Below, one piece after another: positions 16,739-25,243 of a stretch of DNA of 64,000 nucleotides. The stretch is from an uncultured Lachnospiraceae bacterium. Its GTDB lineage: Bacteria > Bacillota > Clostridia > Lachnospirales > Lachnospiraceae. The stretch spans positions 1-64,000 of the forward strand of contig CADAOZ010000004.1 in NCBI GenBank assembly GCA_902789735.1, written 5' to 3'. The notes below the pieces were generated by a model. That model was not told where the DNA came from and did not search any database. It worked only from the letters and a program-made list of their open reading frames with translations. Every line of letters begins with the position of its first letter. The stretch's first letter is position 1. Position numbers and translations under genes: made by a program.

Positions 16739-17371
16739 TCAGAACTCCAGGCCGTCAAATCTGACCTTCATATACCCCTTGATCAGCTCCACGCATTTCT
16801 CAGCGGTCAGCTTGGAGGAATCCAGGCACAGGTCATAATGATGGACATCGGACCAGACCTGACCGGTATATCTGGTATAATATTCGGACCGGTTGCGGTT
16901 GATCTTGTCAATATAGCGGTCCAGGTCTCTGCCGGTCAGGGATTTTCTCTTCGCAGCCTGTTCCATCAGATACTCCTTGGGGGCACAGATAAAGACACTG
17001 ACCACATTGGGACGGCCTTTCAGGATGAAATCCGCGCACCTGCCGACAATAATGCAGCTTTCCGTGTCAGACAGGCCCTTGATGATCTTGGCCTGGTAGT
17101 TGAACAGGTTCTTTTCCGATGTGAAATCCCGGCTGCCCGGCGTCAGCAGCTCGCCGCGGTAGATGGGCCCGGCGATCTTGAACAGGCCGGTATCGGCGTC
17201 TTCATCATGCTTGCGGAACAGGGCCTCATTGATCCCTGATTCATCGGCTGCCAGTTTCAGGATATCCTTGTCATAGTAAGGAATGCCCAGGTTTTCCGAC
17301 AGCATCATGCCGATGTTCTTACCGCCGCTGCCGTATTCACGATTAATTGCGACTGTTATTCTCTGATTCAT
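16739..17371 (-). CDS. Cytidylate-kinase-like P-loop protein
   Basis: A 210-residue protein of the Cytidylate_kin2/AAA_26 type. It begins with the P-loop-like INREYGSGGKNIG, then GIPYYDKDIL, CIIVGRCADFIL, VFICAPKEYL and a basic lid segment ending NRSEYYTRYTGQVW. This order fits nucleoside monophosphate kinases, but the P-loop is atypical and homologues are often of unknown substrate, so CMP phosphorylation is not certain. The start has GGAAGGGAAG upstream. It follows the liv operon at 141 bp and may be cotranscribed with the EIIC-EIIA gene. Confidence 0.8.
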   Translation of the reverse strand: MNQRITVAINREYGSGGKNIGMMLSENLGIPYYDKDILKLAADESGINEALFRKHDEDADTGLFKIAGPIYRGELLTPGSRDFTSEKNLFNYQAKIIKGLSDTESCIIVGRCADFILKGRPNVVSVFICAPKEYLMEQAAKRKSLTGRDLDRYIDKINRNRSEYYTRYTGQVWSDVHHYDLCLDSSKLTAEKCVELIKGYMKVRFDGLEF

Positions 17372-17512
17372 TTCTATCTTCCCTTCCTTTTAATGACCGC
17401 AAAGCTGCGTTGGTCAGATTACGCAATACAGTATCCGCGCAAAAGACCAGGATAGTGATATAACTGCTTCACAGGTCCCTCCGGCCGGTCCGGGGACAGC
17501 CCGGCGTTCCTG

Positions 17513-18223
17513 TTATTCGCCCAGATAAGCCTTACGGATGGCGTCATTGCTGGCCAGTTCATCCGCAGGACCTGACGCGGAGATCTCACCGGTCTCCAGC
17601 ACATAAGCTCTGTCCGCGATGGACAGGGCTTTCCTGGCGTTCTGTTCGACCAGAAGAACGGTCGTCCCTTCCGAAGAGACCTGTTCGATGATGCTGAAGA
17701 TCTCGTTGACATAAATGGGAGAAAGGCCCATGGAAGGCTCATCCATCAGGATGATCTTGGGGTGGGACATCAGGGCCCGTCCCATTGCCAGCATCTGCTG
17801 TTCACCGCCGGACAGGGTGCCCGCCATCTGTTTTGCCCGCTCTTTCAGCCGGGGGAAACGTTTATAAACGACCTCCAGCGTAGCGCTGACTTCAGCGCTG
17901 TCCCTGCGGGTAAAGGCGCCCAGCATCAGATTCTGCAGGACGGTCATGTCCGGGAAAACATGTCTGCCTTCCGGAACATGCGCCATGCCCATGGCCACAA
18001 TCTTATGGGGCGGCGTTTTCGTGATGTCCTTTCCCTCAAATTCAATTTTGCCGCCGACAGGCGAAATCAGGCCCGTCACGGTATGGAGGGTGGTCGTCTT
18101 GCCGGCGCCGTTGGCACCGATCAGGGCTATGACCTCGCCCTGGTTTACTTCAAATGAGATCCCCTTCAGCGCCGGAATGACGCCGTAATTGACGCGGAGA
18201 TCCGTAACTTTTAACATTGCCAT
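17513..18223 (-). CDS. livF: Branched-chain amino acid ABC transporter, ATP-binding protein LivF
   Basis: A 236-residue ATPase: Walker [12 protein letters not shown]-loop, signature LSGGEQQ, Walker [14 protein letters not shown] and the switch histidine region LLVEQNA. The C-terminal [11 protein letters not shown] and the short length mark the LivF branch. It is the last gene of the liv operon, 27 bp after livG. It energises uptake of leucine/isoleucine/valine or a similar amino acid. Confidence 0.95.
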   Translation of the reverse strand: MAMLKVTDLRVNYGVIPALKGISFEVNQGEVIALIGANGAGKTTTLHTVTGLISPVGGKIEFEGKDITKTPPHKIVAMGMAHVPEGRHVFPDMTVLQNLMLGAFTRRDSAEVSATLEVVYKRFPRLKERAKQMAGTLSGGEQQMLAMGRALMSHPKIILMDEPSMGLSPIYVNEIFSIIEQVSSEGTTVLLVEQNARKALSIADRAYVLETGEISASGPADELASNDAIRKAYLGE

Positions 18224-18250
18224 TTTCCCTTATCCCTTCTCTTTGGCAGC

Positions 18251-19012
18251 TTATTCGCCCAGATAGGCCTTGATGACTTCGGGATCCGACAGCACTGTCC
18301 TGGTATCGCCGGATGTCAGGATCCTGCCGAAGTTGAGGACCGTCAGCTTTTCGCAGATACCGCCGACCAGCTTCATATCATGCTCGATCAGAAGGATGGT
18401 CATGCCGAACTGATCCCGGATCAGCCGGATGGTATCCATCAGTTCCTGGGTCTCGTTGGGGTTCATGCCGGCCGCCGGCTCATCCAGCAGCAGGAGCTTG
18501 GGATTGGTCGCCATGGCCCTGGCGATCTCCAGCTTACGCTGGGCGCCGTAAGGCAGGTTGGAAGCCAGGACACTGTCCGCGTCCTGATCCAGATCAAATA
18601 CCCGGAGCAGCTCATAAGCCTTCTCATTCATCTTCTCTTCCATGCTGTAATAGGAAGGCAGGCGGAATACAGAGGCCAGGGCGGAATATCTGTACTGGTT
18701 ATGCAGGCCCACTTTGACATTGTCCAGAACGGTCAGCTGCTTGAACAGGCGGATGTTCTGGAAAGTACGGGCTACACCGGCCTTGTTGATCTCCACAGGA
18801 GACCGTCCGGTAATGTCCTCGCCGTCCAGGCGGATGATACCTTCATTGGGTTTGTATTCACCGGTCAGCAGGTTAAAAACGGTCGTCTTGCCGGCGCCGT
18901 TGGGGCCGATCAGACCGTACAGCTGGCCCTTTTCAATGGTCAGGTCAAAATCATCAACGGCACGGAGTCCGCCGAAGGATATGGCCAGATGATTGATCTC
19001 GAGGAGTGCCAT
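18251..19012 (-). CDS. livG: Branched-chain amino acid ABC transporter, ATP-binding protein LivG
   Basis: A 253-residue ATPase with Walker A GPNGAGKTT, the LivG-type insertion GEDITGRSP, GVARTFQNIRLF, Walker B LLLLDEPAAGMNP and LIEHDMKLVGGI. The signature is YGAQRKLEIARA, which lacks the canonical LSGGQ and is usual for LivG. Only 2 bp separate it from livM. Confidence 0.95.
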   Translation of the reverse strand: MALLEINHLAISFGGLRAVDDFDLTIEKGQLYGLIGPNGAGKTTVFNLLTGEYKPNEGIIRLDGEDITGRSPVEINKAGVARTFQNIRLFKQLTVLDNVKVGLHNQYRYSALASVFRLPSYYSMEEKMNEKAYELLRVFDLDQDADSVLASNLPYGAQRKLEIARAMATNPKLLLLDEPAAGMNPNETQELMDTIRLIRDQFGMTILLIEHDMKLVGGICEKLTVLNFGRILTSGDTRTVLSDPEVIKAYLGE

Positions 19013-19014
19013 TC

Positions 19015-20094
19015 TTATCTGCCCCCCTTTCCGTTCTTCCTGCGCAGAAGATACCTGATGTTGTGCCTTTCGATCCAGGCTCTGGAAGCCGGATTCCAGT
19101 TGACGAGCATGATGACGATCAGGACGATGGAATAGATCAGCATACGGTAATTGTTCATAAAGCGCAGCATCTCCGGGATCAGGTTCAGAAGGACCGCAGC
19201 GATAATAGCACCTCTGGTGCTGCCGATGCCGCCCAGGACCACATAGACCAGGATCATAATGGACATATTGTAGCCGAACTGGGCCGGGGACGCCACCAGG
19301 GAGGAGTTGTTATGGGCGAACAGGACGCCCGCCACGCCCGCGATGGCCGCGGAAACGGTAAAAGCAAGCATCTTGTATTTGGTAATGTTGATTCCGAGGG
19401 ATTCCGCCGCGATATAGTTGTCTCGGACCGCCATGACCGCCCGGCCTGTCCTGGAGTGGATCAGGTTGAGGACAACGAACAGGGTCAGCAGAAGCAGAAG
19501 GATGCCGACCTGGAAAGAGGAATCCCTGGGCGTTCCCGTGATGCCCTGGGCGCCGTTGACAATGACCTTGCCTGAGGCCATGTCCATGCCCAGCTCATTG
19601 GCGGAACTCATGGAAAAATGAAGACCGGTCCCGTCCCGTCCGATATACAGGGAATTAATAATGTTCTTGATAATTTCGCCAAAAGCCAGGGTCACGATCG
19701 CCAGATAGTCGCCCTTCAGACGCAGGACCGGGATGCCGATCAGGAAGCCGAAGATACCGGCCATGACCGCCCCGATCACAAGGGCCAGGAAAAAGCGCAG
19801 GCCGCCCGGCAGGGTCTCTTCTGTCATCAGGGAGAAAAAGGACCCTGTGAAGGCGCCGATACACATAAAGCCGGCATGTCCGATGGACAGCTCGCCCAGG
19901 ATGCCGACGACCAGGTTCAGGGAGACCGCCATAATGGCATAAATGCAGAAAGGGACCAGCAGGCCTCTCATATGGTTGGAAAGGAGTCCTGCAGACTGCA
20001 GGATCATAACAATGATATAAGCCGCAATGACCATGGCATAAGTCCCGAAATCATTTCGGGATGTCCGGTCCATCATAGAAATCACTTTTTTCAC
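19015..20094 (-). CDS. livM: Branched-chain amino acid ABC transporter permease LivM
   Basis: A 359-residue permease with about nine hydrophobic segments and the family signatures LNLVVGILGELSIGHAGFM and GDYLAIVTLAFGEI. The start is set by AAGGAGG eight bases upstream of a GTG at 20094 (reading VKKVISMMDR). An ATG further upstream at 20166 would overlap livH by about 60 bp and has no ribosome binding site. It pairs with LivH to form the channel. Confidence 0.93.
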   Translation of the reverse strand: MKKVISMMDRTSRNDFGTYAMVIAAYIIVMILQSAGLLSNHMRGLLVPFCIYAIMAVSLNLVVGILGELSIGHAGFMCIGAFTGSFFSLMTEETLPGGLRFFLALVIGAVMAGIFGFLIGIPVLRLKGDYLAIVTLAFGEIIKNIINSLYIGRDGTGLHFSMSSANELGMDMASGKVIVNGAQGITGTPRDSSFQVGILLLLLTLFVVLNLIHSRTGRAVMAVRDNYIAAESLGINITKYKMLAFTVSAAIAGVAGVLFAHNNSSLVASPAQFGYNMSIMILVYVVLGGIGSTRGAIIAAVLLNLIPEMLRFMNNYRMLIYSIVLIVIMLVNWNPASRAWIERHNIRYLLRRKNGKGGR

Positions 20095-20107
20095 GCCTCG
20101 GACCTCC

Positions 20108-20989
20108 TTATACCTTTTCCTGAATGACCTTGCCGAACAGACCGGTAGGCCGGAACAGGAGCACAATGATCAGTACCGAGAACACGATGGCGTCCGACAG
20201 CTGGGAAGAGATATAGGAACGGGCCAGGATCTCAATCACGCCCAGGACCAGTCCTCCGATCATGGCGCCGGGAATGGAACCAATGCCGCCGAAAACAGCC
20301 GCGACGAAGGCCTTGATACCGGGCATGGCGCCTGTGGTGGGGCTCAGGGCCGGATATGCGGAACAGAGAAGGACTCCTGCAATGGCCGCCATGGCGGAGC
20401 CGATGGCAAAGGTCAGGGAAATGGTCCCGTTGACGGAAATGCCCATCAGGGACGCCGCGTCCCTATCCTGGGAGCAGGCCAGCATGGCCTGTCCGGGTCT
20501 GGTCTTATTGATAAAGGTCTGCAGTGCTGCGACCAGGATCACGCTGACAACAATAGAGACAATGGTCGTGCCGGGAATAATAAAGGGGCCGACCGGAATC
20601 GTCTGGAAAGGTACGACCGAAGTGAACATCTTGGTATCGGATCCGAAGACCAGCAGGGCCGCGTTCTGCAGGAAATAGCTGACGCCGATGGCCGTGATCA
20701 GTACAGCCAGCGGGGACGCCGCCTTCCGGAGCGGTTTATAGGCGATTTTTTCGATTGTCAGGCCCAGACAGGTACATACGACGATTGACGCCAGAATGCC
20801 CAGAGGCACCGGCAGTCCCATGGTACTGATGACCGTAAAGGCCGTAAAGGCGCCAACCATGATGACATCACCATGGGCAAAATTCAGCATCTTGGCAATA
20901 CCGTAGACCATGGTATAGCCGATGGCTATAATGGCGTAAATACTGCCCAGGCTGAGTCCATTAATCAGATTGGTAAAAAAGCTGATCAT
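20108..20989 (-). CDS. livH: Branched-chain amino acid ABC transporter permease LivH
   Basis: A 293-residue permease beginning NLINGLSLGSIYAIIAIGYTM, the classic LivH N-terminus, then NFAHGDVIMVGAF and VFGGIGSIPGAMIGG. It has about eight hydrophobic segments. GAGGTAGTAAT precedes the ATG. It is separated from livK by 266 bp that contain a terminator-like hairpin and a promoter, so livHMGF can be expressed separately from the binding protein. Confidence 0.95.
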   Translation of the reverse strand: MISFFTNLINGLSLGSIYAIIAIGYTMVYGIAKMLNFAHGDVIMVGAFTAFTVISTMGLPVPLGILASIVVCTCLGLTIEKIAYKPLRKAASPLAVLITAIGVSYFLQNAALLVFGSDTKMFTSVVPFQTIPVGPFIIPGTTIVSIVVSVILVAALQTFINKTRPGQAMLACSQDRDAASLMGISVNGTISLTFAIGSAMAAIAGVLLCSAYPALSPTTGAMPGIKAFVAAVFGGIGSIPGAMIGGLVLGVIEILARSYISSQLSDAIVFSVLIIVLLFRPTGLFGKVIQEKV

Positions 20990-21048
20990 ATTACTACCTC
21001 TATTTCTGTAAATTCCCCCCGCCCGTCATCCGGGCGATACACCGTATT

Positions 21049-21077
21049 ATTATAGCATTCCCGCAAAAAGCAGTAAA
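21049..21077 (-). promoter_or_regulatory. Internal promoter for livHMGF
   Basis: Minus strand: TTTACT (21072-21077), 17 bp, extended -10 TGcTATAAT (core 21049-21054). A GCCCG/CGGGC hairpin (21021-21035) follows in the leader. Confidence 0.6.
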
Positions 21078-21132
21078 GCGGACACTGACGGGCGAAAGCT
21101 TAAAAATCATCAAAAAAATCAGAAAGAAAAGA

Positions 21133-21153
21133 GAGGGTACTTGCCGTACCCTC
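21133..21153 (-). terminator. Partial terminator after livK
   Basis: GAGGGTAC (21133-21140) pairs with GTACCCTC (21146-21153) and is followed on the minus strand by TCTTTTCTTTC. The short stem suggests partial read-through, which would keep the binding protein in excess over the membrane parts. Confidence 0.65.
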
Positions 21154-21255
21154 CCGCATATCAGTTTGCATTTCCCGCGGAAAACCGCATTTTATGAACG
21201 TTTTCGGCAGGCCGGGGCGTCCTCCCGGGATCAAAACCGCCTGTCTGTCAGCAGA

Positions 21256-22467
21256 TCAGTCCTCGATGGAGACATACTTGCCGCCTTCGATCACGACAGC
21301 CTTGGGCTCCTTGTCAGGCTCACCGGTAGCTTTCCAGGTGATGGTGCCGGTCAGGCCTTCGACGGTGATCTCAGTCATGGCGGGCTTCATGCCTTCGCAA
21401 ATGTCGGAAACGGACATATCGGGCGTCAGATTGGCCTGCTCGATGGCCGCCTTGATGGCATAGATGCCGTCATAAGCGTCTGCGCCGAACTGGTTGGGCA
21501 CATGGCCGTAGGCTTCCTCGAACTTGGCGACAAAGTTCTGGGTCTTTTCATCAGAAGCATCTGCCGCGAAAGGTGTCAGCAGCATCAGGCCTTCCGCCAG
21601 AGAAGTGTCGAAGTTCTTGACTTCCAGGATACCGTCCATACCGTCACATCCGAAGAATGTGGGCTTGTAGCCGATATTATTGCACTGGGTCAGGATGGTA
21701 GCCGCTGTCTTATAGTAGATGGGCAGGAAAACGAGGTCAGCGCCCGCTTCTTTCGCTTTCTGGATCTGGGCGGACAGGTCGGTAGAGGTCTCTGCGGTGA
21801 ACGCCTGCTTCTCCACAATGTTCAGTCCCAGTTCCGCGGCCTTGGCTTCAAATGTAGCCTCGATGCCGGATGAATAGGTATCGGAAGAATCATAGATCGT
21901 GGCGATGACCTTTTCAGGCATATGAGCGGCGATATACTCCGCGGATTTGGTACCCTGCTGAGGATCATTAAAGCATACCGCGAAAGCGTTGTCTTCCTTG
22001 ATACAGTCAATGGCTGAGCCGGAGGGCGTCAGCTGGAACATGTTGTCAGCCGCGGTCTCAGGTCCGATATTGATGGTAGGTGTGGATGTAACGCAGGACA
22101 TGGTCAGCTGCATGCCCCAGTCCTTCAGTGTGTTATAAGCGTTGACCGCTGTAGCGCCGTCGCCCATATCGTCTTCAGACTTATATTCGATCTGATAGCC
22201 GTTGATGCCGCCCGCGGCGTTGATCTCATCCACCGCGATCTGTCCGCCGCCCATGACGTCGGAGCCGTAAATGGCAAGGTCACCGGACAGAGGGCCGATC
22301 TGGCCGATCTTCCAGGTCAGTTCGCCGGCATCAGCAGCTGCTGCAGCTTCACCTGTGCCTGCATCCGCGGAATCAGCAGACGCGGGAGCGCTGCTGCTGC
22401 CGCACGCGATCAGGCCGGCTGCCATGGCGCCTGCCAGAAGCACAGTCATCATTTTCTTCATTTTCAT
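21256..22467 (-). CDS. livK: Branched-chain amino acid ABC transporter substrate-binding lipoprotein
   Basis: A 403-residue binding protein of the Leu/Ile/Val-binding family. The signal peptide (MKMKKMMTVLLAGAMAAG) ends in the lipobox GLIACG, giving an anchored lipoprotein. A Ser/Ala linker (about 25-50) precedes WKIGQIGPLSGDLAIYGSDV, the conserved N-lobe start, followed by the SxxTP-like CVTSTPTINI. It delivers substrate to LivHM. It is transcribed from the promoter at 22524-22553 and partly terminated at 21133. Exact ligand unknown. Confidence 0.93.
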   Translation of the reverse strand: MKMKKMMTVLLAGAMAAGLIACGSSSAPASADSADAGTGEAAAAADAGELTWKIGQIGPLSGDLAIYGSDVMGGGQIAVDEINAAGGINGYQIEYKSEDDMGDGATAVNAYNTLKDWGMQLTMSCVTSTPTINIGPETAADNMFQLTPSGSAIDCIKEDNAFAVCFNDPQQGTKSAEYIAAHMPEKVIATIYDSSDTYSSGIEATFEAKAAELGLNIVEKQAFTAETSTDLSAQIQKAKEAGADLVFLPIYYKTAATILTQCNNIGYKPTFFGCDGMDGILEVKNFDTSLAEGLMLLTPFAADASDEKTQNFVAKFEEAYGHVPNQFGADAYDGIYAIKAAIEQANLTPDMSVSDICEGMKPAMTEITVEGLTGTITWKATGEPDKEPKAVVIEGGKYVSIED

Positions 22468-22523
22468 AGTTTCTACCTCCTTACTATTCTCCTGCGCCGC
22501 TTTAACGCAGAAAGTATAGAGCT

Positions 22524-22553
22524 AATATACACCCTTGTCTTTTCCCGTGTCAA
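22524..22553 (-). promoter_or_regulatory. livK promoter
   Basis: Minus strand TTGACA (22548-22553), 18-bp spacer, TATATT (22524-22529). The -35 matches the consensus perfectly. Confidence 0.8.
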
Positions 22554-22628
22554 ATTATCCGGTCCCGAAAATGAGCGGATCAAAGATTTGTACATTTTTG
22601 ATGCAGGGCCGGAGGTCACAGCAGATTT

Positions 22629-22682
22629 GCAGAAAGAAGCGCTTTCTGCCGTATTTTGTAATTTGACGCATTCATGTATAAT
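22629..22682 (+). promoter_or_regulatory. AraC-type gene promoter with upstream inverted repeat
   Basis: TATAAT at 22677-22682 with a weak -35 (TTTTGT, 22654-22659, 17-bp spacer). Immediately upstream, GCAGAAAG (22629-22636) and CTTTCTGC (22642-22649) form an inverted repeat, a candidate operator shared with the divergent livK promoter. Confidence 0.5.
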
Positions 22683-22722
22683 ATAGATGTGGAACTGCAG
22701 GAAAAGCCGGAAAGGAGGGATC

Positions 22723-23598
22723 ATGTTACCTTTATACAAAGACCGAAAGGCCGCGATCGAGATCTATTACAGGCAGTCCAGGCATGTCCCGCCTCATGTC
22801 CATGAAACCGTAGAATTCATCTATGTGGCGGACGGTACCCTGGAACTGGGGGTCGGCTATAATCTTTACCATATGGAAAAAGGGGATTTCGGTCTGATCT
22901 TCCCCAATGTCGTCCATTATTATCAGGTCCTGGAAACCAATCCGGGCAAATCCCTGAATATCATTGCCGCGCCCGAGCTGTCCGGTACTTACTACCCCAC
23001 CCTGCAGAAATACTGTCCGGAAAATCCCGTGATCAAAGCGGATGACCTGCACCCGGACGTGTTCTACGCCATCCAGAGCATACCGGAGGAGTCCGATTCC
23101 GCGGATGAATACGTGATCCGTCAGGCTTTCCTGCAGATCATTATCGCCAGATGCCTGCAGGAAATGAAACTGGTGGACAAATCCTCGATCGTCAACGATG
23201 AACTGACCTACCAGACGGTATGCTATATCTCCGCGCATTTCGCGGAAGAGATTTCCCTGACCTCCATGGCCAGGGACCTCTACGTCAGCCCCTACACCCT
23301 GTCCAGGATCTTTTCCGGCGTCTTCCATACCAATTTCAACGGTTATCTGAATGAATTCCGTCTGGATTACGCCAACTACCTGCTCCGTTATACCACCCAG
23401 ACGATTACGGAGGTCTATGAGAACGCGGGCTTCAGCAGCCAGCGGACCTTTAACCGGGTCTTCCAGGAACGCTTCCATATGACGCCAAGGGAATACCGGG
23501 AGCAGTACCGGGAACTGCTCCAGTCCCAGCACGGGGAAATCCCCGGGGAACCGTCTTATAAGCCTTATTATCATTTTGAGGATCATGCCCAGCATTAA
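22723..23598 (+). CDS. AraC-family transcriptional regulator with cupin sensor domain
   Basis: A 291-residue regulator. The N-terminal half has the cupin-like HVPPHVHETVEFIYVADG, typical of ligand-sensing AraC/XylS proteins. The C-terminal two helix-turn-helix motifs include LTSMARDLYVSPYTLSRIF and the signature ending TITEVYENAGFSSQRTFNRVF..R..MTPREYR. Start ATG 22723 lies four bases after AAAGGAGG. It is divergent from the liv operon with both promoters in the same 250 bp, so regulation of livK is plausible but unproven; sugar-type ligands are more common for this architecture. Confidence 0.9.
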   Translation: MLPLYKDRKAAIEIYYRQSRHVPPHVHETVEFIYVADGTLELGVGYNLYHMEKGDFGLIFPNVVHYYQVLETNPGKSLNIIAAPELSGTYYPTLQKYCPENPVIKADDLHPDVFYAIQSIPEESDSADEYVIRQAFLQIIIARCLQEMKLVDKSSIVNDELTYQTVCYISAHFAEEISLTSMARDLYVSPYTLSRIFSGVFHTNFNGYLNEFRLDYANYLLRYTTQTITEVYENAGFSSQRTFNRVFQERFHMTPREYREQYRELLQSQHGEIPGEPSYKPYYHFEDHAQH

Positions 23599-23605
23599 AA
23601 ATAAA

Positions 23606-23680
23606 GCACCTTTTGGTGCAAAAAAATAAAGCACCTTTTGGTGCAAAAAAATAAAGCACCATTTGGTGCTTTATTTTTTT
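23606..23680. terminator. Triplicated terminator hairpin
   Basis: Three copies of GCACC-loop-GGTGC lie at 23606-23619, 23631-23644 and 23656-23669 in a 25-bp tandem repeat. On the minus strand each is followed by TTTATTTTT. The third is also symmetrical on the plus strand (GGTGCTTTATTTTTTT), so it serves the AraC gene too. Confidence 0.9.
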
Positions 23681-23702
23681 TGCCCTGCTGGGCCTTTACT
23701 TT

Positions 23703-24944
23703 TTACTTTACTTTGATCAGGACGCCGGATTTATTAAATACATAGGTCCTGTTATCGATCTTAACAGTACCTGTCGCGGCTGTATGGGAATAATGTTTGC
23801 CGACGGTTTTGGGATAGAAATAATAAGTCTTTCCGCCAATCTTCCTCCAGCCCTTCTGCATGACGCCGTTGGAATTGGCGTAATACTTGTAGTTGTTGAC
23901 ATAGAACCAGCCTGTAGCCAGCATGTTGATCACATGCTTGCCGGAAGTGCTTTTGTAGAAATAATAATTCTTTCCGCCAATCTTCTGGAAGCCGTTGACG
24001 ATCACGCCGTGCTTGTTGGCGTAATAGATCCTTCCGCCGGTCTTGATCCAGCCAAAGGCCAGCGTCCTGCTGTAATGCTTCTTGGTCGTGGTTTTGTAGA
24101 AGTAGTAGGTCTTACCCTTGATCTTCTGGAAACCGGTCACCACATGCCCTTTGGAATTGGCATAGTAAGTATAGCCGTTATGCTTGAAGACGCCGGTCGC
24201 CATGGAGAAGCGGGGATGGGATCCTGTCTTCTGTTTATAGAAATAATAGGTATAGTTCCCGATCTTCTGGAAGCCTGATGCCAGCGGCGCCCGGAAGTCA
24301 TTGGATCTCTTTTTGGCGTAATATTTATGGCCGCCCGCTGAGATCCAGCCTACCGCCATGGCCGATTTGATCTTGGTAGTCGAAAGGGTGGAAGGATAGA
24401 AGTAATACGTCTGGCCGTCAATGGTCCTGAACCCGGTCACATAACGGTTATTGACCTCATAATAATAACGGGTCTTCTGCCTGTTGGTATACCAGTGATC
24501 ATTGTTTGCCAGCAGAGGGATCAGTTCTCCTTCGAGGATCTCCTCTTCCTCCTCAGTTTCCGCTTCGGCAGCTGCTTCCGTTTCTCCGGCCGGCGCTTCG
24601 GTGATCTCCTCCGCCGGGGCCTCTTCTGCCTGTTCCGCGGCTGCCGCTGACTGATCTTCTGTCACTGCTTCCAGGGTCTCTTCTGTCTGATCTGCTGCTT
24701 CCTCAGCCGCAGGAGCCTGCGCCGGACTGCCGCTTTCCGCGGACACATCCTCTTCCTTTGTATCAACAGCGGATTCTTCCGCTTCCGCGGTCTGCGCCTG
24801 CTCTTCTTCCTGGTTCTCCTGTACCTGTTCACCTTCCGCGGTCACAGTCGTCTCCTGGTCCGCAGCCAGAACCGGCACCGCCGCGGCGGATGCCGTGATC
24901 AGTGCCGATAACAGCAGGCACAAAAAACGGTTGCCTCTCATCAT
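23703..24944 (-). CDS. Secreted cell-wall-binding repeat protein
   Basis: 413 residues. A signal peptide with cleavage near VLAADQ is followed by a long Glu/Ala-rich acidic region (about 30-150). Then come about five paired aromatic repeats of roughly 46 residues, with GFQKIxGKTYYFYK followed by TGWxxxxGYxYYANxxGV. These are choline/glucan-binding (CW_binding) type repeats that hold proteins on the wall or on teichoic acid or glucan. No catalytic domain is present, so it may act as a spacer, adhesin or receptor. The ATG has GGAGG upstream. It has its own terminators and is one of a pair with the next gene. Confidence 0.85.
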   Translation of the reverse strand: MMRGNRFLCLLLSALITASAAAVPVLAADQETTVTAEGEQVQENQEEEQAQTAEAEESAVDTKEEDVSAESGSPAQAPAAEEAADQTEETLEAVTEDQSAAAAEQAEEAPAEEITEAPAGETEAAAEAETEEEEEILEGELIPLLANNDHWYTNRQKTRYYYEVNNRYVTGFRTIDGQTYYFYPSTLSTTKIKSAMAVGWISAGGHKYYAKKRSNDFRAPLASGFQKIGNYTYYFYKQKTGSHPRFSMATGVFKHNGYTYYANSKGHVVTGFQKIKGKTYYFYKTTTKKHYSRTLAFGWIKTGGRIYYANKHGVIVNGFQKIGGKNYYFYKSTSGKHVINMLATGWFYVNNYKYYANSNGVMQKGWRKIGGKTYYFYPKTVGKHYSHTAATGTVKIDNRTYVFNKSGVLIKVK

Positions 24945-25139
24945 AAACCCTCCTTCATTCTATATGCCCGCGCGGTCCGGATTCCGGATCCCGGCCGGAT
25001 CCTTCTGTCCATCATCCCCTGATGCCCGCAGGCTGCCGTTTCTGCAGCGGTCCATATCACCGCGCTCTTATACTGTAACATTTCCCGGGCGCGAATACCA
25101 CTGTAAAGGTTGTTCTCCGGCAGGAAAAACCGGTTAAAA

Positions 25140-25171
25140 ACAGGCCGGAAAGAAAGATCTTTCCGGCCTGT
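25140..25171 (-). terminator. Terminator of the large repeat-protein gene
   Basis: Perfect 13-bp stem (ACAGGCCGGAAAG / CTTTCCGGCCTGT) followed on the minus strand by TTTTTAACC. Confidence 0.9.
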
Positions 25172-25243
25172 CCGTGTTACAGACTGCGGTCCGGCCATCC
25201 CCGGCCGGAGTTTGTAGATTCCGCTGCCTTTATGTTCTTTGAA

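Noticed and set aside
23606-23680. CRISPR or REP array
   Set aside because: The units are terminators with T runs and have no unique spacers.
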